Origin: Robiginitomaculum sp.
GTDB taxonomy: Bacteria > Pseudomonadota > Alphaproteobacteria > Caulobacterales > Maricaulaceae
Direction of reading: 5' to 3'
NCBI GenBank assembly: GCA_016763185.1
Contig: JAESUG010000090.1
Span: 1-33,643 of the forward strand
Length of the DNA: 33,643 nucleotides
Position numbers and translations under genes: made by a program. Shown one piece after another: positions 21,759 to 31,470 of this stretch. Numbering within the stretch: the first letter of the stretch is position 1; every line of letters starts with the position of its first letter. The notes below the pieces were generated by a model. It was not told the origin of the DNA, ran no database searches, and was given only the letters and a program-made list of their open reading frames with translations.

Positions 21759-22802
21759 TCAGCCCCCTCCTTGGGCGAACGTCACCCATGCAGCTACCAA
21801 CACCACAGCGCCTAGGCATAATGGTAAAAACACTTTCCAACCCAATCGCATTAATTGGTCATAGCGGTATCTGGGCACCAAAGCTTTGACCATCGCGAAC
21901 ATAAAAAACGCAAAGCCAATTTTGATCGCCAGCCATAATACCGGTGGTATCCAGGTAAACGGCGCAAAGTCAAACGGCGCATGCCAGCCACCCAAGAACA
22001 AGATGGCAATCATGGCGCACATCAACACGATATTTAGGTATTCACCGATCATAAACAGCAAATAAAACGTCGATGAATACTCAACCTGATAGCCCGCCAC
22101 CAACTCGGCTTCGGCTTCGGGTAAATCAAATGGCGGCCGGTTGGTTTCGGCCAGTGCCGCGATGAAAAAAATCACCATCATCGGGAACATCACCAAGGTA
22201 ATCGGACTAAGCGCCAATGCATTCCAATGCCAAAACCCACCGGCTTGGGCCTCGACAATAACGGTTAAGTTCAATGAGCCACTGAGCAGTATAACCGTTA
22301 CAAATACCAAGCCGATTGGTATTTCATAAGAAACCATTTGCGCCGCCGAACGCAATGCTCCCAAAAATGCATATTTTGAATTCGAAGCCCAGCCGCCTAA
22401 GATCACCCCGTACACGCCCAATGACGAGATCGCCAACACGTATAAAATACCAACATTTAGATCAGCGATCACCCAACCCGGTGCCACCGGAATGGCCGCC
22501 CAAACAATAAATGCCGTCACTAAGGTTAGCACCGGTGCCAAAGCATAAATCGGCTTATCAACCCCGGCCGGGATCACCGCTTCTTTGAGCACAAACTTCA
22601 AGAAATCGGCAAAGGACTGCAGCAAGCCAAACGCGCCCACCACATTGGGGCCGCGACGCATTTGCACCGCTGCCCAAATTTTGCGATCCGCCAACAAAAG
22701 AAACGCTAATGAGATCAGCAACACCACAACAAAACCCAATATCACAAGGGTTTTGACAATAAACCAGCCAAGAGGCGTTGCCGTATCAAACAGAAATTCC
22801 AT
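21759..22802 (-). CDS. nuoH: NADH-quinone oxidoreductase subunit H
   Basis: 347 aa; [53 protein letters not shown]. Confidence 0.97.
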   Translation of the reverse strand: MEFLFDTATPLGWFIVKTLVILGFVVVLLISLAFLLLADRKIWAAVQMRRGPNVVGAFGLLQSFADFLKFVLKEAVIPAGVDKPIYALAPVLTLVTAFIVWAAIPVAPGWVIADLNVGILYVLAISSLGVYGVILGGWASNSKYAFLGALRSAAQMVSYEIPIGLVFVTVILLSGSLNLTVIVEAQAGGFWHWNALALSPITLVMFPMMVIFFIAALAETNRPPFDLPEAEAELVAGYQVEYSSTFYLLFMIGEYLNIVLMCAMIAILFLGGWHAPFDFAPFTWIPPVLWLAIKIGFAFFMFAMVKALVPRYRYDQLMRLGWKVFLPLCLGAVVLVAAWVTFAQGGG

Positions 22803-24860
22803 CTATTCCGCAGCCTCCAATTGTGCCGATTGCGAGCTTGCACATCGGGACATGGTTTCGCTGGCTCTGGCAATTGGATTGCTAAACCAGAACGAATTGG
22901 GGTTGGGCGCCAACGCGGTATTGGTAATTTTGCCCGCCTTGCCAAGCTTGGCCGGATCAAATTTGCTTGTCTTAGGTGCTGTGATACTGGCGCGCAACGC
23001 AGCTATATCATCATATGGCAAGACCCGGCCCAAGTTATCGGACAACGCGCGAAGGATTTTCCAATCTTCCTTCGCTTCACCTTTGGGTCCAACTGCGGCT
23101 CTGGTTTGTTGCCAGCGTCCTTCGGTATTGGCGTAGGTTGTGGACTTTTCAGTATAGGCAACACCCGGTAAAATTACATCAGCCCGGTGTGCGCCAGCAT
23201 CGCCGTGCGAGCCCTGGTATATCACAAAAGTATCGTCGATTTCACTAAGCTCTATTTCATCGGCGCCAAGCAAGAACAACGTATCCAGATCGTTCTTCTT
23301 TGCTGCATCTAACATTTGACGGGTATTTAGGCCGTCTTGTCGTGGCAAAAACCCGACATCCAGCGCCCCAACTCGTCCCGCAGCATTGTGCAGCACATTA
23401 AACCCGTTCCAGTCCTCGCGAACCAGTTTCCATTTGGCCGCCAACAAACCCGCTGCCCGCAGGATTTGCGCGCCATCGGTTCGAGTAAGCGCGTCCATCC
23501 CGATGATGATCATTGGCTTTTTGGCCTTGGCCATGGCCCGAACAAACGGATTGCGCTTGCTGGTTAATTCATTCAAATCTGCCGGTTGATTGCCCAAATT
23601 GGTATATGGATAGGTAAGTTCCACCGCCGCCCCGATGAGGCCAATTTCGGCATTGTTTTCCAACCAAGCCTTGCGAATACGCGCATTGATAATCGGTGCA
23701 TCAACCCGCGGATTGACCCCGATCAGCAAAATCGCATCCGCCTCATCAATCCCAGCAATGCCAGAGTTAAACAAATAGCCTTCGCGCGCCTGTCCACCAA
23801 TGGCAGCCCCATCTTGGCGGCAATCCATTGAGCGCACACCCAATGATTCCATCAAATCTTTTAAGGCTTTGACACTTTCTATATCAGCCAAGTCACCGGC
23901 AATCGCTCCAATACGCGATGGATCGCCTTTCAAGCGTTCAGCAATAACCATCAATGCTTCGTTCCAGCTCGCGCCGCGCAACCGGCCATTTTCGCGGATA
24001 AATGGCTTGTCCAACCGTTGACGCTTTAACCCATCCCAAACAAAACGGGTCTTGTCGGAAATCCATTCTTCGTTGATATCTTCGTTGAGGCGCGGCAAAA
24101 TCCGCATCACTTCGGCGCCGCGGGCATCAACCCGAATGGCAGAGCCTACCGCATCCATCACATCAATGCTTTCGGTTTTGCGTAACTCCCATGACCGGGC
24201 ATTATAAGCATAGGGCCGCGAGGTCAGCGCCCCAACCGGGCACAGATCAATTACATTTCCGGAGAGTTCTGACGTTAAGTTTGCTTGTAAATATGTCGTA
24301 ATTTCAGCGCCTTCTCCACGGTTTATCAATCCTAATTCTTCGACACCAGCAACCTCAGAAATAAAGCGCACACATCTGGTGCATTGGATGCAACGGGTCA
24401 TATTTGTTTTGACCAATGGCCCCATGTTTTTTTCTTCGACGGCCCTTTTATCTTCTTCAAACCTGGTTTCGGAACGGCCATAGCCCAAAGCTTGGTCTTG
24501 TAAATCACACTCACCGCCTTGATCGCAAATCGGGCAATCCAGCGGGTGATTGATCAACAAAAACTCCATCACCCCTTCACGGGCTTTTTTGACGGTTGCG
24601 CTATTGGTTCGAATATTCGCCGGGCTACCGTCGCGGTTTGGCCGTAAATCATTCAGCGACATCGCACATGAAGCCATAGGCTTGGGCGCACCCTCCCACT
24701 CGACCAAACACATCCGGCAGTTCCCGGCCACGGACAACCGCTCATGATAGCAAAACCGCGGGATCTCAGCACCTGCCGTCTCGCAGGCCTGCATCAGGGT
24801 CAGATGCCCCGGCATTTCGTATTCGACACCGTCAATATTTACTTTGCGAAGCTCGCTCAT
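22803..24860 (-). CDS. nuoG: NADH-quinone oxidoreductase subunit G
   Basis: 685 aa; CYHERLSVAGNCRMCLVE, DCPICDQGGECDLQDQALGYG, TRCIQCTRCVRF. Confidence 0.97.
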   Translation of the reverse strand: MSELRKVNIDGVEYEMPGHLTLMQACETAGAEIPRFCYHERLSVAGNCRMCLVEWEGAPKPMASCAMSLNDLRPNRDGSPANIRTNSATVKKAREGVMEFLLINHPLDCPICDQGGECDLQDQALGYGRSETRFEEDKRAVEEKNMGPLVKTNMTRCIQCTRCVRFISEVAGVEELGLINRGEGAEITTYLQANLTSELSGNVIDLCPVGALTSRPYAYNARSWELRKTESIDVMDAVGSAIRVDARGAEVMRILPRLNEDINEEWISDKTRFVWDGLKRQRLDKPFIRENGRLRGASWNEALMVIAERLKGDPSRIGAIAGDLADIESVKALKDLMESLGVRSMDCRQDGAAIGGQAREGYLFNSGIAGIDEADAILLIGVNPRVDAPIINARIRKAWLENNAEIGLIGAAVELTYPYTNLGNQPADLNELTSKRNPFVRAMAKAKKPMIIIGMDALTRTDGAQILRAAGLLAAKWKLVREDWNGFNVLHNAAGRVGALDVGFLPRQDGLNTRQMLDAAKKNDLDTLFLLGADEIELSEIDDTFVIYQGSHGDAGAHRADVILPGVAYTEKSTTYANTEGRWQQTRAAVGPKGEAKEDWKILRALSDNLGRVLPYDDIAALRASITAPKTSKFDPAKLGKAGKITNTALAPNPNSFWFSNPIARASETMSRCASSQSAQLEAAE

Positions 24861-24865
24861 TGTCC

Positions 24866-26167
24866 CTACTCCGCCGCAACTTGGTGAACGGCTTTGCCCA
24901 CACGGTAATTGGTAATTTTGGCTTCAATTTCATGACGAAAATGCCGGATCAACCCCTGTACCGGCCAAGCCGCTGCATCGCCAAGAGCGCAAATGGTATG
25001 GCCCTCGATTTGGGTGCTGACATCGAGCAGTAAATCAATCTCGGACATTTCAGCGCGCCCTTCGCACATTCGAGTTAACACTCGCCACATCCAACCGGTT
25101 CCTTCGCGGCATGGCGTACATTGACCACAGCTTTCGTGTTTGTAAAAATAGGCCAAACGGGTGATAGCTTGCACCATGTCGGTGCTTTGATCCATGACAA
25201 TAACCCCAGCCGTACCAAGGCCGGATTTATGATCGCGCAATGCATCAAAATCCATCAATACCGTATCGCAAATATCACGGGGTAAACAAGGCACTGACGA
25301 GCCGCCGGGGATTACTGCTTTTAGGTTTTCCCAGCCACCACGTACGCCGCCAGCATGGGTTTCGATCAACTCCTTTAACGGAATAGACATCGCTTCTTCC
25401 ACATTGCACGGGTTGTTCACATGACCCGAAATACAATAAACCTTGGTCCCAACATTACCGGGCCGACCAAACGACGAGAACCATCCGGCCCCGCGACGTA
25501 AAATCGTTCCGGTAACCGCGATGCTTTCTACATTATTGACTGTGGTTGGGCATCCATACAAACCGGCATTGGCTGGAAACGGTGGCTTGAGGCGTGGCTG
25601 GCCCTTTTTGCCTTCCAAGCTTTCCAGCAAGGCGGTTTCTTCGCCGCAGATATAGGCACCGGCTCCGTGATGAACAAATAAATCAAAATCCCAACCGGAC
25701 CCACAAGCATTCTTTCCGATGAGTCCAGCTTCATACGCTTCATCAATCGCCGCCTGCACCCGAGCCAACTCGAACACATATTCGCCGCGCAAATAAATAT
25801 AAGCCGTATGGGCGCGCATGGCAAAAGCCGCAATCAAACAACCCTCAATCAGCAAATGCGGGTCGTGGCGCATCATATCGCGATCTTTACAGGTGCCCGG
25901 CTCGCTCTCGTCGGCATTGACCACCAAATAATGCGGCCTTGCCCCAACTTCTTTGGGCATAAACGACCATTTTAGACCGGTGGGGAACCCTGCCCCGCCG
26001 CGTCCACGCAGACCTGATGCTTTGATTTGTTCGACAATCCATTCGGGGCCTAGATTTAAAAAATCACCCGTACCGTTCCAGTTTCCACGTTTTTTGGCGG
26101 CGGGCAAGCGCCAGTCCTCGCGGCCATATAAATTGGTGAAAATACGGTCTTTGTCTGCCAACGTCAT
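24866..26167 (-). CDS. nuoF: NADH-quinone oxidoreductase subunit F
   Basis: 433 aa; [70 protein letters not shown]. Confidence 0.98.
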   Translation of the reverse strand: MTLADKDRIFTNLYGREDWRLPAAKKRGNWNGTGDFLNLGPEWIVEQIKASGLRGRGGAGFPTGLKWSFMPKEVGARPHYLVVNADESEPGTCKDRDMMRHDPHLLIEGCLIAAFAMRAHTAYIYLRGEYVFELARVQAAIDEAYEAGLIGKNACGSGWDFDLFVHHGAGAYICGEETALLESLEGKKGQPRLKPPFPANAGLYGCPTTVNNVESIAVTGTILRRGAGWFSSFGRPGNVGTKVYCISGHVNNPCNVEEAMSIPLKELIETHAGGVRGGWENLKAVIPGGSSVPCLPRDICDTVLMDFDALRDHKSGLGTAGVIVMDQSTDMVQAITRLAYFYKHESCGQCTPCREGTGWMWRVLTRMCEGRAEMSEIDLLLDVSTQIEGHTICALGDAAAWPVQGLIRHFRHEIEAKITNYRVGKAVHQVAAE

Positions 26168-26883
26168 TTGCCGGTCTCCTTTGCCGGTTTTTTGGTTTTT
26201 GGTTTGGCTTTCGAAGCCTTGGCCGGGGCATTGGGAATGGATTTTAAGCGTTTACCGCGTGAACCATCGTATAAAGTTTTGTCCAGCAAGGTAATCGCCT
26301 CGCCTATCGGGGCCGAGGTTTCGCGTGCCACCCGTGGTCCGGGCATTGGAGCGTTGCCCGTCGCTAGCTCATCGAGCAAAGTGTTCATGCTGGCCTCATC
26401 TAGGTCTTCGTAATAATGATCGCCTTCGGCGTTGGATATCTGGACCATTGGCGCATTGACACACGCGCCCAAGCATTCGACTTCCATCCATGAAAAATTA
26501 CCATCATCGGAGACTTTTCCAGCGGAACCAATTCGGCTTTGGCAAATTTTGATCAAATCACCAGAGCCACGCAACATACAAGGTGTCGTGCCGCACACTT
26601 GGATCAGATGCTTGCCGACCGGGGCCAGATTGAACATGGAGTAAAATGTCACCACTTCCATCACTCGGATATAGGCCATGTCTAAGCGGTCCCCGATCAC
26701 CCGCATCGCGGCTTCGGGGATCCAGCCGCCATGATCTTTTTGGGCAATCCACAGCATTGGAATAACCGCCGAGCGCTGTTTATCAGTTGGGTATTTCTTC
26801 CGCCAGTATGTTATCTTTTCCTCGGCCTCATCGGAAAAAGCAAAGCTATCTGGTTGATTGGCGGCAAGCTTTGAAGATACCAT
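26164..26883 (-). CDS. nuoE: NADH-quinone oxidoreductase subunit E with Lys-rich C-terminal extension
   Basis: 239 aa; [15 protein letters not shown] and [13 protein letters not shown] 2Fe-2S ligands; C-terminal [21 protein letters not shown]. Confidence 0.96.
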   Translation of the reverse strand: MVSSKLAANQPDSFAFSDEAEEKITYWRKKYPTDKQRSAVIPMLWIAQKDHGGWIPEAAMRVIGDRLDMAYIRVMEVVTFYSMFNLAPVGKHLIQVCGTTPCMLRGSGDLIKICQSRIGSAGKVSDDGNFSWMEVECLGACVNAPMVQISNAEGDHYYEDLDEASMNTLLDELATGNAPMPGPRVARETSAPIGEAITLLDKTLYDGSRGKRLKSIPNAPAKASKAKPKTKKPAKETGK

Positions 26884-27152
26884 CAGCTTTCCTCCACAAG
26901 TTCGATGCCGTGTTGGTCTGCGGCAACTTTAAAACAGCCAAGGCACAACACATTGAGCAATTTTTCTTGCTGAGCCACCCATTCAGCGGGGCTCATATCG
27001 TTACAAACTTCGCACAAAGCATCATACTCGCCATCTTTCATGCCCCAGAAAAAACCGGCCAACTCCCCGGTTTGCATGGCTTTGACAATATGGGTGCAAA
27101 CATAGGACGCAGGTTGCGTGCCGTGAGTGGCGCAATGCAATTGCTTGCTCAT
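26883..27152 (-). CDS. Small Cys/His-rich, probably zinc-binding protein of unknown function in the nuo operon
   Basis: 89 aa [89 protein letters not shown]; overlaps nuoD stop (ATGA-type) and nuoE start; CxxC pairs LCEVC and LCLGC plus HCATHG...YVCTH. Confidence 0.85.
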   Translation of the reverse strand: MSKQLHCATHGTQPASYVCTHIVKAMQTGELAGFFWGMKDGEYDALCEVCNDMSPAEWVAQQEKLLNVLCLGCFKVAADQHGIELVEES

Positions 27153-28333
27153 CGGTCAATCTCCCCAAACACCACATCTAGCGAGCCAAGTATCGCCGAG
27201 ACATCGGCTAGCATGTGACCCTTCGCCATAAAATCCATCGCCTGCAAATGGGAAAAGCCTGGGGCGCGAATTTTACATCGGTATGGTTTGTTACTCCCGT
27301 CACTGACTAGATACACGCCAAACTCGCCCTTAGGGGCTTCGATACTTACATAAATCTCGCCTTCAGGCACATGGAAACCTTCGGTATACAGTTTAAAGTG
27401 ATGGATCATCGCTTCCATCGATTGCTTCATCTCACTGCGACGTGGGGGGGCAACTTTGCCGCTGCTTTCCATGATCGGGCCGGGTTTCATTTTAGCGATG
27501 CATTGTTCAATAATCCGAACCGATTGGCGCATTTCTTCCATGCGCACCAAATACCGGTCATAGCAATCGCCGTGCACGCCGACCGGAATGTCAAATTCTA
27601 ACTCTGAATAAACCTCATAAGGTTGCGCCCGGCGCAAATCCCACGCCATGCCAGAACCACGAACCATCACCCCGGAAAAACCCCAATCCAGCGCGTCTTG
27701 TTTGCTAATCACTCCAATATCGCAGTTGCGCTGCTTGAAGATACGGTTGTCGTTCAACAATCCCTCAATATCGGCCAATACGGGTAAAAAACTAATACAC
27801 CAGGCACCGATATCATCAATCAGTTCTGGCGGTAAATCTTGATGGACACCACCGGGGCGAAAATACATCGCATGAAGACGCGATCCACAGGCGCGCTCAT
27901 AAAACTCCATTAGTTTTTCGCGTTCCTCAAAGCCCCAAAGCGGTGGCGTTAACGCGCCAACATCCAAGGCTTGGGTGGTGATATTCAACAAGTGACTTAA
28001 AATTCGGCCAATTTCTGAATACAGCACCCGGATGAACTGCGCCCGCCGGGGCACTTCTACTTCGGCCAAGCGTTCGATTGCCAAGCAAAACGCATGCTCT
28101 TGGTTCATCGGCGCTACATAGTCGAGCCGATCAAAATACGGCAAGGCTTGTAGGTACGTCTTATGTTCAATCAGTTTTTCGGTACCGCGATGCAACAAGC
28201 CAATATGCGGATCAACCCGCTCAACGACTTCGCCGTCCAACTCCAACACCAACCGCAATACCCCATGGGCTGCCGGATGTTGCGGGCCGAAATTAATGGT
28301 AAACTTGCGAGGCTCAGCGACCGGGTCAACCAT
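27149..28333 (-). CDS. nuoD: NADH-quinone oxidoreductase subunit D
   Basis: [44 protein letters not shown]; start at [10 protein letters not shown]. Confidence 0.97.
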   Translation of the reverse strand: MVDPVAEPRKFTINFGPQHPAAHGVLRLVLELDGEVVERVDPHIGLLHRGTEKLIEHKTYLQALPYFDRLDYVAPMNQEHAFCLAIERLAEVEVPRRAQFIRVLYSEIGRILSHLLNITTQALDVGALTPPLWGFEEREKLMEFYERACGSRLHAMYFRPGGVHQDLPPELIDDIGAWCISFLPVLADIEGLLNDNRIFKQRNCDIGVISKQDALDWGFSGVMVRGSGMAWDLRRAQPYEVYSELEFDIPVGVHGDCYDRYLVRMEEMRQSVRIIEQCIAKMKPGPIMESSGKVAPPRRSEMKQSMEAMIHHFKLYTEGFHVPEGEIYVSIEAPKGEFGVYLVSDGSNKPYRCKIRAPGFSHLQAMDFMAKGHMLADVSAILGSLDVVFGEIDR

Positions 28334-28940
28334 TGTCCGCCTCCGTTTTTGTCGCTTCGTCACGGACGTATTTGGCGCCTTCCCACGGGCTTTCCGTGTC
28401 GAAATGACGAAACTCTTGCGGCAAGGATACCGGTTCGTAAATCACCCGTTTTTGCTCTTCATCATAGCGACATTCCACATGGCCACTTAACGGGAAATCT
28501 TTGCGCAATGGATGACCCGTAAAACCATAGTCCGTCAGCAACCGGCGCAAGTCGGGATGATCGCGAAACACAATCCCAAACATATCAAAAGCTTCGCGTT
28601 CGAACCAATTGGCCGATGGGTATATGCCAATGGCACTGGCGACCGCATCGTCTTCGTCAACTTTCACGGTTAGCCGAATGCGTTGGTTTAATGGCATGGA
28701 CAGCAGATGATACACCACCGAGAACCGGGCGCCACGCCCAGGGTAATCAACGCCGCAAATGTCAATCAAAGTGGTAAATTGGCATTTGCCGTCATCGCGC
28801 AAAAAATTCAGCACCGAAACAATTTGATCCAAATGCACGGTTAAACTCAATTCGCCACGGATAATGCCAATACCGGTTAAGGCATCACCAATTTTGCTCT
28901 CCAAACGAGTTACTAACAGCTCCAACCGATCGTCATTCAT
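28326..28940 (-). CDS. nuoC: NADH-quinone oxidoreductase subunit C
   Basis: Start MNDDRLELL overlapping nuoB stop (ATGA); [54 protein letters not shown]. Confidence 0.97.
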   Translation of the reverse strand: MNDDRLELLVTRLESKIGDALTGIGIIRGELSLTVHLDQIVSVLNFLRDDGKCQFTTLIDICGVDYPGRGARFSVVYHLLSMPLNQRIRLTVKVDEDDAVASAIGIYPSANWFEREAFDMFGIVFRDHPDLRRLLTDYGFTGHPLRKDFPLSGHVECRYDEEQKRVIYEPVSLPQEFRHFDTESPWEGAKYVRDEATKTEADNG

Positions 28941-29500
28941 CGAATGATGTCTCCTTCGCGGCGGATTTTCTTTTGCAATTGCAAAATCCCATAGACCAAA
29001 GCCTCGGCGGTTGGTGGACAACCGGGAACATAAATATCAACCGGTAAAATGCGGTCACAACCGCGCACAACTGAATACGAATAATGATAATACCCACCGC
29101 CATTGGCGCACGATCCCATTGAGATCACATAACGCGGATTGGGCATTTGGTCGTACACTTTACGTAATGCTGGTGCCATTTTATTGGTCAAAGTGCCGGC
29201 GACAATCATAACATCCGACTGTCGTGGGCTGCCGCGCGGCGCAAAGCCAAATCGTTCAACGTCATATCTGGGCATTGCGGCATGTATCATTTCCACGGCA
29301 CAACACGCCAACCCGAATGTCATCCACATCAGCGAGCCGGTGCGCGCCCATGTGATCAACTCGTCAGCACTGGCAATGACGAAGCCTTTGTCCATCAAGG
29401 CATCATTTACATCATCAAAATACGGGTCGTGTTGTTTGGGGTCATAGGCCGGAACCTGCGAGCGCGCTGCCAATGAAACCGGTTTGTTGTCATCCGTCAT
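28937..29500 (-). CDS. nuoB: NADH-quinone oxidoreductase subunit B
   Basis: [73 protein letters not shown]. Confidence 0.98.
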   Translation of the reverse strand: MTDDNKPVSLAARSQVPAYDPKQHDPYFDDVNDALMDKGFVIASADELITWARTGSLMWMTFGLACCAVEMIHAAMPRYDVERFGFAPRGSPRQSDVMIVAGTLTNKMAPALRKVYDQMPNPRYVISMGSCANGGGYYHYSYSVVRGCDRILPVDIYVPGCPPTAEALVYGILQLQKKIRREGDIIR

Positions 29501-29504
29501 CGCC

Positions 29505-29870
29505 TCAATCCCACTCTAATGCGCCGACTTTCCACGCATAAATATAGCCGATCACCAGCTCGCCCAAGAAAATCATCATCGACCAAAACGCATATGGCCC
29601 GACCTGGTCTAAGGTCACGGCCCAAGGAAACAAAAACGCCACTTCCAGATCAAAAATAATGAACAAAATAGCGACCAAATAAAACCGAATATCAAATTTC
29701 ATTCTCGAATCATCAAATGCATTAAACCCGCATTCATAGGTCGATACTTTTTCACTGTCCGGGGCAGAAGGGGCCAATACCAACGGCAATGCCAAAAAAG
29801 CCAAGGCCAAGGTTATCGCGATCCCAGCAAAAATAAGAATCGGAAGGTAATCTAGCAACAACCCACTCAT
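29505..29870 (-). CDS. nuoA: NADH-quinone oxidoreductase subunit A
   Basis: 121 aa; [41 protein letters not shown]. Confidence 0.97.
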   Translation of the reverse strand: MSGLLLDYLPILIFAGIAITLALAFLALPLVLAPSAPDSEKVSTYECGFNAFDDSRMKFDIRFYLVAILFIIFDLEVAFLFPWAVTLDQVGPYAFWSMMIFLGELVIGYIYAWKVGALEWD

Positions 29871-29957
29871 CTTCTGATACCCTTCCCTTATCCAGCGTTA
29901 CCAAGGCAATCATCGCTCTGATCAAACGACTCATCCCAGCGTTTTATAGCCCACCGA

Positions 29958-29986
29958 AAAATAGAACTCTAGGTCGCTGATGGCAA
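29958..29986 (-). promoter_or_regulatory. Candidate promoter of the nuo operon
   Basis: Minus-strand TTGCCA (plus 29981-29986), 17-nt spacer, TATTTT (plus 29958-29963), about 90 nt upstream of nuoA. Confidence 0.35.
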
Positions 29987-30243
29987 CGTATTCTCGCAGG
30001 TTTTTTTCACGACAACTTGCGCCTGGCTGGGGCTTCATCTATTTTGTTCTCCCAAGGCCGCGCACACTCATTTACCATCAAAAATTTCATACGTTTGAAG
30101 ATAATCGAATTTGGATAACGCTTGTTCGATGGAAAGCTGTGCGTACAGATAGTTGAGTTGAGTGTGATTGGGACTTAATTGAAAAACCCACATGATACCT
30201 TACGTGCAGATCATGGTGATGGCGGCTCGTAAAGACCATTTTG

Positions 30244-30284
30244 TTGCCAAACTTTCGGCATGATTGGCAATGTACAACTGTTGT
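30244..30284 (+). promoter_or_regulatory. Tandem inverted repeats upstream of the VWA gene (possible operator or 5' UTR hairpins)
   Basis: TTGCCAA (30244-30250) N13 TTGGCAA (30264-30270), immediately followed by ACAACTGTTGT (30274-30284); VWA start at 30309. Confidence 0.4.
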
Positions 30285-30308
30285 GGGGCGTAACAACAGG
30301 AATAAGCC

Positions 30309-31442
30309 ATGAATAAATTAAATACCCATGCGGCATGCCTTCTGGCAATTGCCCTATGCAGTTCGTCTTTGTCTCGCCCCGTATTGGCAAAACCAGATCA
30401 GCTTATCCGAAATGTCGAAGTTGCATTTGTATTGGACACCACGGGGTCAATGGCCAGTTTGATTGATGGCGCCAAGCAAAAAATTTGGTCGATTGCCAAT
30501 GAAATTATTGATGTCCAAAACGGTGAGCAAGTGAAAGTTCGCTTTGCCCTGATCGGATATCGCGACCGCCAAGATGCATATGTGACCAAGGTTTATGATA
30601 TGACCGATGACATTCATGGCATTTATGGGCATTTGCTTGCATTTCAAGCCCAAGGCGGCGGCGACCGACCCGAAGCCGTCAACCAGGCCTTACAAGAAGC
30701 CGTCAACGAGATAAATTGGAGCGAAGACCAACAGACCTTACGCCTGATCTTTTTGGTTGGTGATGCACCTCCGCATATGGACTATGCCAATGAAGCGCAA
30801 TATCCGGCAATTGTTGGTCACGCCGCCCAACACAATATCATCGTCAATACCGTGCAGGCCGGTATTGACCGAGAAACCAGCCGTATTTGGCGTGAGATCG
30901 CTCATTTGGGGCAAGGTGATTATGTAGCCATTGCCCAAGATGGCGGCATGCAAGTCATCCATAGTCCCTATGATCAAGATATTGAGGCTCTGCAACAGCG
31001 TATCAACCGCACGGCATTGGGCTATGGCACGAGCTATGAGCGCAAACAACTGAACGCCAAACGTGACATTGCTCTTAACGCGTCTTCGGCGGTTGCTTCT
31101 GATATGGCTGAATTTCGACTAAAAGCTGGCAAAAAGAACCAAGTCATCACTGGGGCTAGCGAGTTGGTTGAGGATTACGAAGACGGCACGGTTGACCTTG
31201 AAACCATTGCGGAAGCAGATTTGCCGGATGCACTCCAAGCGCTTAGCGCAGAGGAGCGTAAAGCCAAAGTTGAGGCCTTGGTGGCGGAGCGAAAAGACCT
31301 CAATCAAAAATTAGAAACCCTTGTTTCACGGCGCGAGGCCCATATTGAGCTAGAACGCGAAAAACTAGACGCCAGCACCAAGGAAGATAGCTTTGACAGC
31401 CAAGTTCGTAAAACCATCGCCAAGCAAATGAAAAGGCGGTGA
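30309..31442 (+). CDS. Secreted von Willebrand factor type A domain protein with C-terminal coiled coil
   Basis: 377 aa; signal peptide-like N-terminus (ACLLAIALCSSSLSRPVLA), MIDAS motif VAFVLDTTGSMASLIDGAKQK, LIFLVGDAPPHMDY; charged Glu/Lys-rich C-terminus. AGGA ribosome-binding site upstream. Confidence 0.88.
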   Translation: MNKLNTHAACLLAIALCSSSLSRPVLAKPDQLIRNVEVAFVLDTTGSMASLIDGAKQKIWSIANEIIDVQNGEQVKVRFALIGYRDRQDAYVTKVYDMTDDIHGIYGHLLAFQAQGGGDRPEAVNQALQEAVNEINWSEDQQTLRLIFLVGDAPPHMDYANEAQYPAIVGHAAQHNIIVNTVQAGIDRETSRIWREIAHLGQGDYVAIAQDGGMQVIHSPYDQDIEALQQRINRTALGYGTSYERKQLNAKRDIALNASSAVASDMAEFRLKAGKKNQVITGASELVEDYEDGTVDLETIAEADLPDALQALSAEERKAKVEALVAERKDLNQKLETLVSRREAHIELEREKLDASTKEDSFDSQVRKTIAKQMKRR

Positions 31443-31470
31443 TGTTGGTATCAACCTGACCGGTGCGGCT

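Noticed and set aside
15544-29476. Many 60-200 aa plus-strand ORFs opposite the nuo genes (for example 20905..21525, 22585..23136, 19657..20007)
   Set aside because: All lie antisense to clearly recognised nuo coding sequences and show low-complexity or nonsense composition; they are by-products of the opposite-strand codon usage.
30087-30296. 69-aa minus-strand ORF in the nuoA-VWA intergenic region
   Set aside because: No RBS or family resemblance; composition looks random and it overlaps the predicted regulatory region.
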